Source: JBBEBE01 sp040882505
GTDB taxonomy: Bacteria; Bacteroidota; Rhodothermia; Balneolales; Balneolaceae
Length of the DNA: 64,000 nucleotides
Direction: 5' to 3'
NCBI GenBank assembly: GCA_040882505.1
Contig: JBBEBE010000002.1
Location: 476,556-540,555 of the forward strand
The notes below the pieces were generated by a model, which was not told the DNA's origin, did not search any database, and saw only the letters and a list, made by a program, of their open reading frames with translations. Shown piece after piece: positions 8,543 to 18,057 of the stretch. How positions within the stretch are numbered: position 1 is the first letter of the stretch; every line of letters begins with the position of its first letter. The translations under genes and the position numbers were made by a program.

Positions 8543-10397
8543 TCCCGTGCGTGGACCCTTGTTTCATATCACTGATTGGGGAACGAATCTCCCGCTTCCG
8601 ATTCTGTTTCTGTCGATCTTCCTGCTCCTGATTTTTTCGTGGTGGAGCTATTCCGGAATCCATTCTCTTCCGACTGGTTGGAGATGGACACTTGCACTGC
8701 TTCGATGGCTCAGTCTCTCCCTCTTGTACCTGCTGTTGGCCGGATTTTGGATCGAAAAAAGTCGCTTGGACGGGGATCGATCCACCGTCCCGATCTATCT
8801 GGACGACAGTGAAAGCATACGGGCAGAACGCCCGGGGTGGATGGGCGTCTCTGCAATCCGGGAGGCCGTCACCCTGATCGAACGAGAACTTGAACAGAGG
8901 CAGATCCCCTACGAACGTCACCTCTTTGCCGGATCGGTGTCCACACCGGATCCGGATTCATTGTGGCGATCGGCCACCCGATTCGACCCCCTGTTCGAGC
9001 ATCTGCGAGACCCATCAACCTCTCCACCAGCAGCGCTCATCCTGTCCGACGGCCTGGACACCGAACAGGAACTCGATGAAGTTGAGATTCCCGGGTCCCT
9101 CCCTCCCCTTTTCTCCGTATCACTGGGCTCTTCCCAAACCGTACCGGACCTTGTCCTTGAAGAGATTCTCCTGCCAAACCCCCTGGATCTGCATCAACGC
9201 AACCGGCTCTGGTTCCGCGCAACTCGTTCCCGAATGGATGCTCCCTCTGCAACCGTCGAATTGAGGATCGATGGTGAGCTCAGGGAACGGATGTCGATCC
9301 AATTCTCCGACGACCGTAGCACCGTCCAGTCCATCGCCCTGTCGCTGCCGGATACCGGCCGGGTCAGGGTCGATCTCGCCATCATCCCCCAGCAAGAAGA
9401 GTGGTCAACGGACAACAATCACTGGAGTGGGGAGCGCATGGTCCAGGATCGTCGGACGACCATCTGGCATCTTGCAACATCCATTCATCCGGATATCCGG
9501 TGGGTCCGGGAACAGTTGCAAACAGACCGACACCTTCGAATAGACACTGCAAACCTGTTTGATGAAACCGGTGATCTCCCCGAATCCTCACCGGATCTGA
9601 TTATTCTGCACGGAGACCCCCATTCCGGACCCTGGCCGGATCGATTGACCCGGACCCTGAATGAATCCGGAGTGTTCTGGATGGTTGGTCAAAACGGGCT
9701 TCCGTTACCGGAAGAATCCGACGGCGTGCAACCACCCTCCGAACCGCTCACGATGGGTCATTCTCCATGGATCCGAACACTCGCGTCCATCGTGACCGAG
9801 GATCGGGATCACCCACTGGTTGAACCGTTTCGTGCATGGTTGGATGACGCAGTGACCCCTCTATGGATCCATTCAGACGAGTGGCAACCGGCAGTTGCGA
9901 CCGAGACGATCCGAATGCAGGGTTCGATTCCGTTTCTGTTTTTGCAGGAAGTCGGGGATCGACGCCGAACATTGATGACCGCCACCGGTTGGTACCTACT
10001 CTCCCACTCGGATCGTGAACGAGAGGAAGAAATCGCCCGTGAACTCTTCTCGTCCATTTTTCAGTGGACGGCCAATCGAGAAGCGGATATGGAATCTGAA
10101 GAGACTGTGGAATCCTCCGACGGGACCGAGTGGACTCAACGTATCCGGGAACTCCATCCGTCCGCAAGGAACGACTCCTTCCTGCAACGAATATCCAGTG
10201 AAACCGGTGGAGCTTGGCGCACAATGGATCCGTCAGAACCATCCAACGAATGGCTCAATGCTCTTGAGGAGCGAGTTGACAGAGAACGGGAGACTCGCGT
10301 TCGTGTCTCCCTTCATTCATCTCCGGTATGGTATGTATTACTGCTTTTTCTCCTTGCTACGGAGTGGATCCTTCGTCGCCGGTTCAGGATGATGTAG
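8517..10397 (+). CDS. vWA-domain membrane protein, BatA-like, MoxR partner
   Basis: This 626-residue protein has two N-terminal membrane segments (about residues 27-45 and 57-78) and one near the C-terminus (about 605-622). The domain between should face the periplasm. A MIDAS-like DDSES follows the second segment (about residue 97), and ILSDGLD lies near residue 180, together marking a von Willebrand A domain. A later block around DLIILHGDP (about residue 360) resembles the glutamine-amidotransferase-like fold found in such proteins. The TTG at 8517 has AGAGGA 8 bases upstream but overlaps moxR; GTG 8547, just after the moxR stop, is an equally possible start. The 3' end overlaps the convergent gene by 14 bases. 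Confidence 0.75.
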   Translation: MYPFWIIHNPVRGPLFHITDWGTNLPLPILFLSIFLLLIFSWWSYSGIHSLPTGWRWTLALLRWLSLSLLYLLLAGFWIEKSRLDGDRSTVPIYLDDSESIRAERPGWMGVSAIREAVTLIERELEQRQIPYERHLFAGSVSTPDPDSLWRSATRFDPLFEHLRDPSTSPPAALILSDGLDTEQELDEVEIPGSLPPLFSVSLGSSQTVPDLVLEEILLPNPLDLHQRNRLWFRATRSRMDAPSATVELRIDGELRERMSIQFSDDRSTVQSIALSLPDTGRVRVDLAIIPQQEEWSTDNNHWSGERMVQDRRTTIWHLATSIHPDIRWVREQLQTDRHLRIDTANLFDETGDLPESSPDLIILHGDPHSGPWPDRLTRTLNESGVFWMVGQNGLPLPEESDGVQPPSEPLTMGHSPWIRTLASIVTEDRDHPLVEPFRAWLDDAVTPLWIHSDEWQPAVATETIRMQGSIPFLFLQEVGDRRRTLMTATGWYLLSHSDREREEEIARELFSSIFQWTANREADMESEETVESSDGTEWTQRIRELHPSARNDSFLQRISSETGGAWRTMDPSEPSNEWLNALEERVDRERETRVRVSLHSSPVWYVLLLFLLATEWILRRRFRMM

Positions 10398-11685
10398 TTG
10401 CGGATTTCCCCTTGTTCTTGAGGTCTTCGATCTGCTGTTTATAACCGACCCGCGTCCGGACATTGGTGATAATCAAGACAATCACGAAAAAGACTGCGAT
10501 GACCAGGAAGAGGAGTGCAATATTGGTATAGGGAACCGCATCTCTATACCAGGTAACCAGTAGTTCGTCAATACTGGAGATCTGTTCATGATTCAAAACA
10601 TTTGCGGGAATCAGGACCTCTCCCCAGTCGTTTTTGACCGTTCCGTTCCAGAACGAAGCAAACGATTCATACCGGTCAAGCTCCGCTGAACGATTCGTCT
10701 CGCGTGCTGCCCGCATCACCTGTTCCAGATGGGCTCTGAGCGAATTGTAGAGGCTCTCCGAGTCTTGAACGTCTTCCAGCTGTACGCCTTGATCTGCAAA
10801 TTCGGCTTGAATCGCTACCCACACACGGCTCTCCAACGCCGAATTCCAATTGGCAAGCAGGTCTGTAATCTCCTGCCATGATTGAACCGGAGATTCGGTT
10901 TCAAACGTGTTGACAAGCATCTCGCCGGACTCTCCCCACCACTGGTTGAAAAAGCGGTACTGCGCTTTCATGGCCAAATAGTCAATCACCTCCAGATCTG
11001 TCGAGCTGTTGGTTCTGTTCACATACTCGCCAAGAAGGGTTTTAAGCAGATCGACCGGCTCTTCATCCAAACGCTCAAGCATTCGGGCTCGATCCCCGGA
11101 CGATATCGGTGTCAACTCATCATACCGGCCAAGAAGATTGGACAAAAACCGGGAGACCATCCGGTCCCGCTCCTGAAGAGATATCCGGTATTGCCGGACC
11201 AGGTCGGATTGTTCTTCAACCTGCTGTCTGGATCGGTCAAGTTCCGATTCCATAGATTCAATCCGGCCCTCCCGATCGGCCATCTCTCCCCGGACACGTT
11301 CCATTTCACTCTGAAGCGTCTCCATCTCCTCGAAGAGTTCGTCGACTCTTGCCAACATTCGACGAGCCGAGTTCCATCTGGATGTCAACGACTCCTCATG
11401 CTCCCGGAACGTTGCCGGATAGAGCGCAGCATCGATCAACGCTTGATGGTCTTCGTACTGCTCCGAAAAACGGGCCAGTTCCATCTCCAGCTGAAGGATC
11501 TCTTCGCTGCTTCCGGCCTGATCAATCTCTTGCTGAATCTCTTTATAGTCCGTCCGGAATTGTTCGACTCGTTCATAATCGGACTCCTGGGCCAAGACAG
11601 GTGAGGCAACCAGCAACACCAGGAAGGCCAGGACACTGAAACTTGAACCGATGGAAAGACTCCGACACACGTTGATGGCTCTCAT
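10384..11685 (-). CDS. Secreted/anchored coiled-coil protein of unknown function
   Basis: I do not recognise this 433-residue protein beyond its architecture. It has a signal peptide ending near ASPVLAQ (residue 32), a long charged coiled coil (about 40-180) rich in E, R and Q, a helical domain with several tryptophans (about 220-370), then a membrane segment (about 385-408) and a short basic cytoplasmic tail. Topology is therefore periplasmic with a C-terminal anchor. The start codon overlaps the stop of the upstream lipoprotein gene by 4 bases, so the two proteins are made together and may form one envelope complex. Its 3' end overlaps that of the convergent vWA gene by 14 bases. Confidence 0.72.
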   Translation of the reverse strand: MRAINVCRSLSIGSSFSVLAFLVLLVASPVLAQESDYERVEQFRTDYKEIQQEIDQAGSSEEILQLEMELARFSEQYEDHQALIDAALYPATFREHEESLTSRWNSARRMLARVDELFEEMETLQSEMERVRGEMADREGRIESMESELDRSRQQVEEQSDLVRQYRISLQERDRMVSRFLSNLLGRYDELTPISSGDRARMLERLDEEPVDLLKTLLGEYVNRTNSSTDLEVIDYLAMKAQYRFFNQWWGESGEMLVNTFETESPVQSWQEITDLLANWNSALESRVWVAIQAEFADQGVQLEDVQDSESLYNSLRAHLEQVMRAARETNRSAELDRYESFASFWNGTVKNDWGEVLIPANVLNHEQISSIDELLVTWYRDAVPYTNIALLFLVIAVFFVIVLIITNVRTRVGYKQQIEDLKNKGKSATTSS

Positions 11686-12170
11686 TGATTTTCCTCCTCT
11701 ACCAATCCTTCATCCGTCAGTCGAAACCGGTGACCGGTTGATTGATCCAACAATTCGACCCACTCTCCTCGTTGATTGAAGACGGGCTCCCCCAAACCGC
11801 TTTCCCGTACCAAAATGGCATCTGTGACGTCAAGTTGATTTCTGCCTGATTCCAGGATCCAAACATGGCGAAAGCCGGATGCGGTCATCATATAGACCCC
11901 GGATTGGTGTCGGATGAGTCGTACGACCGGAACCGTGCCGGCTCCCTCCTCCTGCAAAATGGGATCTACAGAGAATCGAATGCCGTATCGTTCATCATGT
12001 ACTTCTCCCTCATTGACTTCGAGTACGCTTTCGATCGGTTGAGAAAACTGTGCCTGTTCGATTACAAGGCCACTACTGCATCCACTTGTTCCGAGTAGAA
12101 GCATCGCCAGGAACAACGGCAGCTTCCAACCCGACAATGTGGGGAGGTTTTGAGTTACAATGGGGTTCAT
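11682..12170 (-). CDS. Small lipoprotein of unknown function
   Basis: This 162-residue protein has a hydrophobic leader ending in the lipobox GTSGC (Cys31), so it is a predicted lipoprotein. The mature part is beta-rich (pattern IRFSVDPILQ, VPVVRLIRH, FRHVWILESG) with no catalytic motif that I can see. It is the first gene of a two-gene leftward operon and overlaps the coiled-coil membrane protein by 4 bases. The joint location suggests an envelope role, but nothing more specific can be claimed. The 178-base gap to divergent tadA is where its promoter should lie. Confidence 0.7.
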   Translation of the reverse strand: MNPIVTQNLPTLSGWKLPLFLAMLLLGTSGCSSGLVIEQAQFSQPIESVLEVNEGEVHDERYGIRFSVDPILQEEGAGTVPVVRLIRHQSGVYMMTASGFRHVWILESGRNQLDVTDAILVRESGLGEPVFNQRGEWVELLDQSTGHRFRLTDEGLVEEENQ

Positions 12171-12348
12171 TCTATGTCTCCTGGATTCTTTTGGGGATCT
12201 TTGAGCATCTCAAGCCCGGAAAGCATTCGGAACGGGTCGACTCGTCACTCCAACCCGAAGAGTGTCGTTGCATTCAACCAATTTCTTCATGTAAGTTCAA
12301 TACCTGAATAAAACCAAAATCTCGTTTCTAAAGCAAGTATGGAGATCG

Positions 12349-12837
12349 ATGGTGAAGAATCCCTGGGAACATCATCAACGGTACATGCAACAGGCGATTG
12401 AATTGGCAAAAGAGGCCTGGATGAAAGGCGAAGTCCCTGTTGCTGCATTGGTTGTTTATCGCGATCGCATCATTGGACGTGGAACCAACCAGACCGAAGC
12501 ATTGGGAGATCCCACCGCGCATGCAGAAATGATTGCCATCTCTGCGGCGTGTTCGACACTTCAGAGCAAATACCTGACAGACTGTACCCTCTACGTTACA
12601 CTGGAGCCCTGCCCCATGTGTAGTGGTGCCATGGTCTGGAGCAAGTTGGATCGAGTGGTTTTTGGTGCACCCGACGAGAAGTCGGGGGCCTGTGGATCCC
12701 GATTTCAGCTCGCAGCGACCCGTGATCTCAATCACCAAGTCGAGATTATTCAAGGGATCGAAGAGGAGGCTTGTTCCACACTTCTGAAACGGTTTTTTCA
12801 AGAACGCCGGACTCAAGAGGATGGCGAATCTTCTTGA
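12349..12837 (+). CDS. tadA: tRNA adenosine(34) deaminase TadA
   Basis: This is a zinc deaminase of 162 residues that converts A34 to inosine in tRNA-Arg(ACG). The zinc motifs are plain: HAE (about residues 58-60, with catalytic Glu) and PCPMC (about 87-91). The N-terminal MQQAIELAKEAW and the GTNQTE segment are typical of TadA rather than of guanine or cytosine deaminases. The ATG at 12349 has GGAG at 12341-12344. The gene stands alone, divergent from the lipoprotein operon and 69 bases upstream of a hydrolase gene. Confidence 0.93.
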   Translation: MVKNPWEHHQRYMQQAIELAKEAWMKGEVPVAALVVYRDRIIGRGTNQTEALGDPTAHAEMIAISAACSTLQSKYLTDCTLYVTLEPCPMCSGAMVWSKLDRVVFGAPDEKSGACGSRFQLAATRDLNHQVEIIQGIEEEACSTLLKRFFQERRTQEDGESS

Positions 12838-12906
12838 TCGACCCGATGAAGGCGAACGTTCCCTCAAATGATTCGTATCATTGGGGGAATTTACAAACAA
12901 TGAAGG

Positions 12907-13734
12907 ATGAGTCCCCCGGCAGATACGCTCTACTATAAAACTTATTCGTCCCATCCCGACAAAGATTGGGTCGTTTTTGTCCATGGTGCCGGTGGTTCAT
13001 CGACCATCTGGTTCCGTCAACTCAAAGAGTTTCGGGAAGCTTTCAACGTACTCTTTGTCGATTTGCGGGGTCACGGACAGTCCACTCACTCCTTCGAGCG
13101 CCATTTCCGTAATCCGTACACATTGGAAGGTGTCACGCAAGATCTGATCGATGTGTTGGACAAACTCGAGATCCACCGTGCGCACTTCATTGGCGTCTCA
13201 CTGGGTACGCTGCTCATTCGGACACTTGAAGAGATGCAACCGAGCCGGGTATACAGTGTTGTCCAGTGCGGGGCGATCATGCGCTTGAACATTCGGTCCC
13301 GTTTTTTGATCTGGGGGGGGCATTTGATTAAACGCTGGGTGCCATTTATCTGGCTCTACCGCCTTTTCTCCTGGATCATTCTGCCGCGAGCCAACCATCA
13401 GGAGTCGCGCCATCATTTCATTCGGGAAGCGAGAAAAATGGCGAAAAAAGAGTTTCTTCGATGGTTTCGGTTATCCTACGAGATGATTCCCGTCATGCGG
13501 GTCTTTCGTCAGAATGAAAGCCCCAATCCCACACTCTATGTCATGGGCAGGGAAGATCACATGTTTCTCCCAGCCATACAGACCATGGTCAATCATCACC
13601 ACAACAGTGAGCTCCATGTCATTGAAGAGTGTGGTCACGTCTGCAATATCGAACGTCCGGACGAGTTCAACCGGGTTGCAATCGCCTTTCTGAGCAAACA
13701 TGCGTCAACATCCCACAACGCACTTACGGACTAG
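12907..13734 (+). CDS. Alpha/beta hydrolase
   Basis: This 275-residue enzyme has the alpha/beta-hydrolase fold. The oxyanion stretch HGAGGSS lies near residues 25-31, the nucleophile elbow GVSLG at about 96-100, the acid in GREDHMF near residue 216 and the catalytic histidine in ECGHVCNIERP near residue 243. A basic, tryptophan-rich cap (about 125-190) separates strand 6 from the acid. The substrate cannot be read from the sequence; esterase, lyase-like or MenH-like roles are all possible. The coding end overlaps the convergent secretin gene by 11 bases. Confidence 0.85.
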   Translation: MSPPADTLYYKTYSSHPDKDWVVFVHGAGGSSTIWFRQLKEFREAFNVLFVDLRGHGQSTHSFERHFRNPYTLEGVTQDLIDVLDKLEIHRAHFIGVSLGTLLIRTLEEMQPSRVYSVVQCGAIMRLNIRSRFLIWGGHLIKRWVPFIWLYRLFSWIILPRANHQESRHHFIREARKMAKKEFLRWFRLSYEMIPVMRVFRQNESPNPTLYVMGREDHMFLPAIQTMVNHHHNSELHVIEECGHVCNIERPDEFNRVAIAFLSKHASTSHNALTD

Positions 13735-15481
13735 ACGTGGATTGAACGGCCCATGCATCCGGCTCCTCGGATTCCCGAATTCTCTGCATGTAGATCACGG
13801 CTTCCTCCAGTGTGGAGAATCCCTGAAAGGCCACACGATAGAATCCGTTGCCGGCTTGTTGCAGCAGTTCGGCTGCATATCCCCGCCCGTCCAGCTGTTG
13901 GTAAAAATGCTCGGCATTGGAGCGGTTCTGAAACGACCCTCCAATGACATAGTAGTTTGACACGGGTTGGTCCGGATCGACATTCTCCAACTCTTCCTCC
14001 CGAACAGAAGGCGGGAGTGCATTGCGGTTGAATTCAGCGGAACGATTCAGGGAGTTCAGTGGCTCGGTCGTGGGTCGTTGTGCACGTGGTTCGGGGGTCG
14101 TCGAAACTTGCGATACCGGAACGTCAGACTCTGACGGGATCGCCGGAACACTGGATTCCATCTCTCCTGCTTCCGGAAGCGTTACATCCACCGGATTCGG
14201 CACATAGTCCAGTCCATCCCGGTGGCGTTGCTGTTGCCCCTCGAGAAGGGTTCGGGACGATCGCATCGCCTGCGCCATTCGAATCGGTATGGACTCTTCC
14301 AGCTCTGCCTGAACCAGGACAATCAACTCCGACTCGGACACATCGGTCGAATTGAAACCGAAGAGGTATCGAAGGCCGAAAAACCAGGGCGGAAGATCCT
14401 TGAGAATGGGTATCCCGCGTCGTACTTCACTCTGATCCGTACGATAGAGACCGGCAATGACCGTACTCTCCCCGTCCAACAGCAATGCATGGGTATCTGC
14501 CTGTTCCTTGCTGATGACCGTACTTACCGGATCCGGTTGTGCAGACGAGCGCTCCACACTCATATCGAGATAGATAAAGCTGGTATCCCGATACTCCACG
14601 ATCTGCGGGGTAACCGTCAAAATGGTACCCGTACTGAAAAACTGGTCGGTCACATTGCCGGCGAAATCCCTCTGTTTGATCGAAAAGTCTTCGCCGACCT
14701 GGATGCGTCCCTCCTGCCCATCAATGACTTTCACAGAGGGTGTGGCCAACACTTTCCCGAGATTGTCGGCCTCAAAACCGCTGAAGAGTGCCTGAACTTC
14801 GATTCCGGCCCCCACATCTCCAAAGTTGACCAACGAGCTGAACACGCTCTGGGAAACGTTTTGGGCACCACGGGCATTGATGGAGACAAACCGGTTGTCA
14901 AAATTCGACGGAAGTTGCTCGTTTCCGTCCTCTCCGACAAAATCCCCGGCATTATCGGGTGTCAGGCTGGTCAACGTGGACCAGTCCACGCCAATCTCGC
15001 GGAGCGCCCGCCGACTTCCTTCGAAAAACGTCGCATTGATCCGAACTTCCCGAGTCCGTGTCGTCATCACACCCTCACCACTGGCGACTGGTTCGGATAC
15101 GTCCTCGTCACCACCGGAGGATCGCTGACGAGCTTGATCGAGTGTCAGCAGCTCGGAGTAGTATTCATCCTCGTACAACACCATCCGCTGCACTCTCAAA
15201 ATCATTTGAAGTGCTTCCTTCCAGTGCATGGGAGGCAATGTGATTCCGATATTTCCACCGAACCCGGTTCTGTCTACCAGTGGTTGATCTTCGAACCGGG
15301 TCGAGAATTCATTGAAGACTTCCAAAGCGTCGGAAAACGGAGTTGTCCGATCCATGGATACCATCTGATCCGAAGATGTATACTCTCGTGGAATCCGTTC
15401 CTGCGCGACTGCCTGCTGCACACCCATCGCAGCCAGCAAGAAAAATGTTGTCATCCACATCATCTTCCACTGTATCATCAT
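13724..15481 (-). CDS. Type IV pilus secretin (PilQ-like) with C-terminal SPOR domain
   Basis: This outer-membrane channel protein has 585 residues and a signal peptide ending near QQAVAQ. A short N-domain (about 40-105) precedes the secretin core (about 150-395), with typical stretches VLATPSVKVIDGQEGRIQVG, LTVTPQI and GIPILKDLP followed by LFG and ELIVLVQ. A proline/serine-rich linker follows, and the last 75 residues (YYVIGGSFQNRSNAEHFYQQL onward) form a SPOR domain, which in other proteins binds denuded peptidoglycan. A secretin-SPOR fusion is unusual. The tandem N-domains of classical PilQ are lacking, which recalls MshL. It overlaps the PilO-PilP gene by 4 bases and ends the pilus operon. 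Confidence 0.88.
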   Translation of the reverse strand: MMIQWKMMWMTTFFLLAAMGVQQAVAQERIPREYTSSDQMVSMDRTTPFSDALEVFNEFSTRFEDQPLVDRTGFGGNIGITLPPMHWKEALQMILRVQRMVLYEDEYYSELLTLDQARQRSSGGDEDVSEPVASGEGVMTTRTREVRINATFFEGSRRALREIGVDWSTLTSLTPDNAGDFVGEDGNEQLPSNFDNRFVSINARGAQNVSQSVFSSLVNFGDVGAGIEVQALFSGFEADNLGKVLATPSVKVIDGQEGRIQVGEDFSIKQRDFAGNVTDQFFSTGTILTVTPQIVEYRDTSFIYLDMSVERSSAQPDPVSTVISKEQADTHALLLDGESTVIAGLYRTDQSEVRRGIPILKDLPPWFFGLRYLFGFNSTDVSESELIVLVQAELEESIPIRMAQAMRSSRTLLEGQQQRHRDGLDYVPNPVDVTLPEAGEMESSVPAIPSESDVPVSQVSTTPEPRAQRPTTEPLNSLNRSAEFNRNALPPSVREEELENVDPDQPVSNYYVIGGSFQNRSNAEHFYQQLDGRGYAAELLQQAGNGFYRVAFQGFSTLEEAVIYMQRIRESEEPDAWAVQSTSSP

Positions 15482-16332
15482 GAGGTAACCTCCAATAGTA
15501 TCTCTTCCATCAACCCGCCTTTGTTCAGCCTGAAGCGTGCTTGTCGTTGGTTTATATCAATTCCCGTCAACTCCCCCAACCAGACCCGATCCCCGATTTC
15601 GAGCGAGTGAAACACGCCGTTCTGATCCCGAAGAAAGACTCGGTGAGTCGACACGCCGATCAATCGACTCTGTTCGACATCGACCAACTGTTCCTCATTC
15701 GGTGGAATGGTTCGAACAAGCGGATAGTACGGGTTGGAAAAATGATCCGGTTCATTGAGTGTGATCGTCAAGTCTTCCCAATCGACAAACGGCCCTGTAC
15801 GCGCATAGTAACTCGACAGTGTGAAGGTGAATCGGGTCCGCTCATACGCATCTTCCAGATTCACGGGTGTGATTTGAATGTTGTCAATCTTCTGAACCGG
15901 ACGGCTCTGTTCGATGAATTGGATAAACTCAAACACCGAGCGCCACTCCCCTTCCCCGCTCACACTTGATTGGACAATGCCGTATCGTTCTGTCTGCGTA
16001 GAGTCCTGAAATTGATAGTCGAAATCGATGTTGGGCCATGTACTATTGATCTCGATCAGATACCGATAGATCTGGTCCGGATTGTGGGTCGGAAAGAGTG
16101 CTTTTCCAAATCCGTCCACAAATTGCCTCGCCCGCTCCAGATTCTGTTCAATAACCGGATAGAGTTCGACCCGATCACTCATCTGTTCATAGATCTGATT
16201 CTGCTCCTCCACACTTGCCCGCAACTCTTCGAGTGCGGGTTGTATCTGAAATCGATGATAGAGAAAGCCACTCAGGCCGATCAATATCAAGGCAGAGAGC
16301 AAGATCAGACTGTTTCGCAATCCATAGCTCAT
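15478..16332 (-). CDS. Pilus alignment protein, PilO-like fused to PilP-like domain
   Basis: This 284-residue protein starts at ATG 16332, which overlaps the upstream gene by 4 bases; a longer reading upstream would lie inside that gene. One membrane anchor (about residues 6-26) is followed by a coiled coil and a PilO/GspM-like ferredoxin-fold region (about 30-185). The last 75 residues (VFLRDQNGVFHSLEIGDRVW, then GELTGIDINQ) match the pattern of the PilP beta-sandwich, which touches the secretin. Joining PilO and PilP in one chain would tether the inner-membrane ring to the secretin directly. The PilP assignment rests on motif pattern only. Confidence 0.75.
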   Translation of the reverse strand: MSYGLRNSLILLSALILIGLSGFLYHRFQIQPALEELRASVEEQNQIYEQMSDRVELYPVIEQNLERARQFVDGFGKALFPTHNPDQIYRYLIEINSTWPNIDFDYQFQDSTQTERYGIVQSSVSGEGEWRSVFEFIQFIEQSRPVQKIDNIQITPVNLEDAYERTRFTFTLSSYYARTGPFVDWEDLTITLNEPDHFSNPYYPLVRTIPPNEEQLVDVEQSRLIGVSTHRVFLRDQNGVFHSLEIGDRVWLGELTGIDINQRQARFRLNKGGLMEEILLEVTS

Positions 16333-18050
16333 GGTGTACCTCCCGTGGTTTGCTCCAAAAACCGGGAAATATCCTGCACGTCCGGTGGATCCAATGTCTC
16401 CGGATTGGCAAATACATCTGCAATTCGCATCGTAAACCGGTAGATCGGTCTCTCGCGTACCTGCTCTTGGCGAACCTGAATAAGGGTCACTCTGGAGAAA
16501 CGACGGGCCAGTTGGGGAATTCGGTCCTCTTGCAGAGCCAGTCCTTCCAATACCAGACCTTCCGGCGGGTAACGGTAGTTTGTGATCCAGATTCCCCCCA
16601 CATCCTCGACCGATCGGTTCAGGTGATCCAGTGTGCGTGACCAACGGATGGTTCCCGAACTCAATTCGTAGAGCTCTTCGAGGGTCTGCTGATAGGAGAG
16701 CAGAGATTGCTCCATCTCGTCGACTCGTGCCACGGTCTCCTCCAGGTCCTCAATAAACACGGCTGTTCGGTCCAACTCCAATTGAAGCTGGTCGGTTTCG
16801 GTCGTTGTGGATTGGTAGACGGAGTTGAACAGAAGCGGCATGAGTCCGATGGCAATCAAGACGACAGCTCCGTGCCACTCCAACTTGAACAACTTTTGCC
16901 GATCCTCCATGTACCAGGGTCGCATGGAGAGCCCTCCCAGGGATTCCCGATCCGGCTGCAGGACTGTGAATGCGACGGCAATGGCTGTCGTGGCTCGAGC
17001 TCCTTCCGATTGGTCCTTGGGAATGGTCAGGATTTTGGATGGAATCCGGAAGGATTCGATGGTGACTTCCGGCAGCTGTTTCGTGAGAGATTGCTCCAGC
17101 TTCCCTCCGGACGGTTCATCACAGATCAGAATGCGATCCAGTCCTGGGATTTCAGAGGTGTCGAGTTGGAGAAGAAGCTTGCTGAACAGCGTTCCGGCCA
17201 ATGATTTATGACGGGTCCCTTCATGAATGAGCGTGTGGTGAATCCACTTCTTGCCGTACATAAACAGTACACGGGTTCGCTCTTTACGGCATTGGATCAA
17301 TGCGGTAACCCCGTCGGCTCTGGACGGATGATAACATTTCAGGTAAAACTGGATGAGAGCGATCTCGTCGGGATAAACCTCTTCGATAAAGATTTGCCGC
17401 TTGCCCGTGAGGCGATCCACCCTGTTGAACAGTTCGATGGCAGCAGGCTCGCGATCCAGTGTTGCGACCCAGAGTCGGGACGATTCATCCACGCAGGAGC
17501 GAAAGAGATCCGGGTCGGCCTTCGCTCCCAACCGACCCTTGACCTTCTCTTTGACTACTGTACTCAACTCTTTCTTTTTCAGGTCGGAGTAGTTGCGGTC
17601 CGTAAACGATTGAAAGTGCGTGACACCGGATCGAATGGTGAATCCGGTTCGGATTTTTCGCGCTTCCGACATGGAGCGAATCGATTCAAAGAGCAACGGT
17701 TCATTTCGATCCGGTTGGCCGGCCTCTTCCAGAATGTCTCCATCCAGATCCAGCTCTCCTTCATCGTCGGACAGATCCAGATTCAACTCTTCCTCTACGA
17801 TGGACGAGTTGATGGGCTCTGTTGTATCCGGACTTGTATCCAGACCGAAGATATCGTCCGGTTCACTGGATGTGTCCGGTGCACCGCTCTCTTTGGATCT
17901 TGCCGTCTCGGCTTCGACTGAACGGAGGGTTTCCGGAAGCTCTTGGTGCTGGAATCCACTCAACAGAACGGTTCCACGCTCTTTTCGAAGAGAGACCAGA
18001 TCTACTGACTGGTCATCGAGAACAACTCCTATGGATTCTGAAAATTTCAT
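16329..18050 (-). CDS. Pilus assembly protein, PilM-like fused to PilN-like domain
   Basis: This 573-residue protein starts at ATG 18050, 7 bases after the pilT stop; a TTG start lies 24 bases further upstream. Residues 1-365 form a cytoplasmic actin-like PilM-type region interrupted by a long acidic insert (about 50-110, rich in D and E). A single membrane segment (about 385-405), a coiled coil and a small alpha/beta domain (about 465-545) follow, as in PilN. In other bacteria PilM and PilN are separate and bind through a short PilN peptide; here that link is covalent. The assignment relies on architecture and position between pilT and pilO, since PilM-like sequence is weakly conserved. Confidence 0.72.
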   Translation of the reverse strand: MKFSESIGVVLDDQSVDLVSLRKERGTVLLSGFQHQELPETLRSVEAETARSKESGAPDTSSEPDDIFGLDTSPDTTEPINSSIVEEELNLDLSDDEGELDLDGDILEEAGQPDRNEPLLFESIRSMSEARKIRTGFTIRSGVTHFQSFTDRNYSDLKKKELSTVVKEKVKGRLGAKADPDLFRSCVDESSRLWVATLDREPAAIELFNRVDRLTGKRQIFIEEVYPDEIALIQFYLKCYHPSRADGVTALIQCRKERTRVLFMYGKKWIHHTLIHEGTRHKSLAGTLFSKLLLQLDTSEIPGLDRILICDEPSGGKLEQSLTKQLPEVTIESFRIPSKILTIPKDQSEGARATTAIAVAFTVLQPDRESLGGLSMRPWYMEDRQKLFKLEWHGAVVLIAIGLMPLLFNSVYQSTTTETDQLQLELDRTAVFIEDLEETVARVDEMEQSLLSYQQTLEELYELSSGTIRWSRTLDHLNRSVEDVGGIWITNYRYPPEGLVLEGLALQEDRIPQLARRFSRVTLIQVRQEQVRERPIYRFTMRIADVFANPETLDPPDVQDISRFLEQTTGGTP

Positions 18051-18057
18051 GGCGCTC

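Noticed and set aside
13724..15481. Type II secretion system instead of type IV pilus
   Set aside because: The cluster has a PilT-type retraction ATPase and PilM/N/O-like proteins, and lacks GspC/G-K-type genes.
14222..15610. Long plus-strand open frame (462 codons) opposite the secretin gene
   Set aside because: It is a shadow of the secretin coding strand, with no family features or ribosome site.
16333..16644. N-terminal extension of the PilO-PilP protein
   Set aside because: The extra 104 codons lie wholly inside the PilM-PilN gene and are out of frame with it. The ATG at 16332 gives a normal membrane anchor start.
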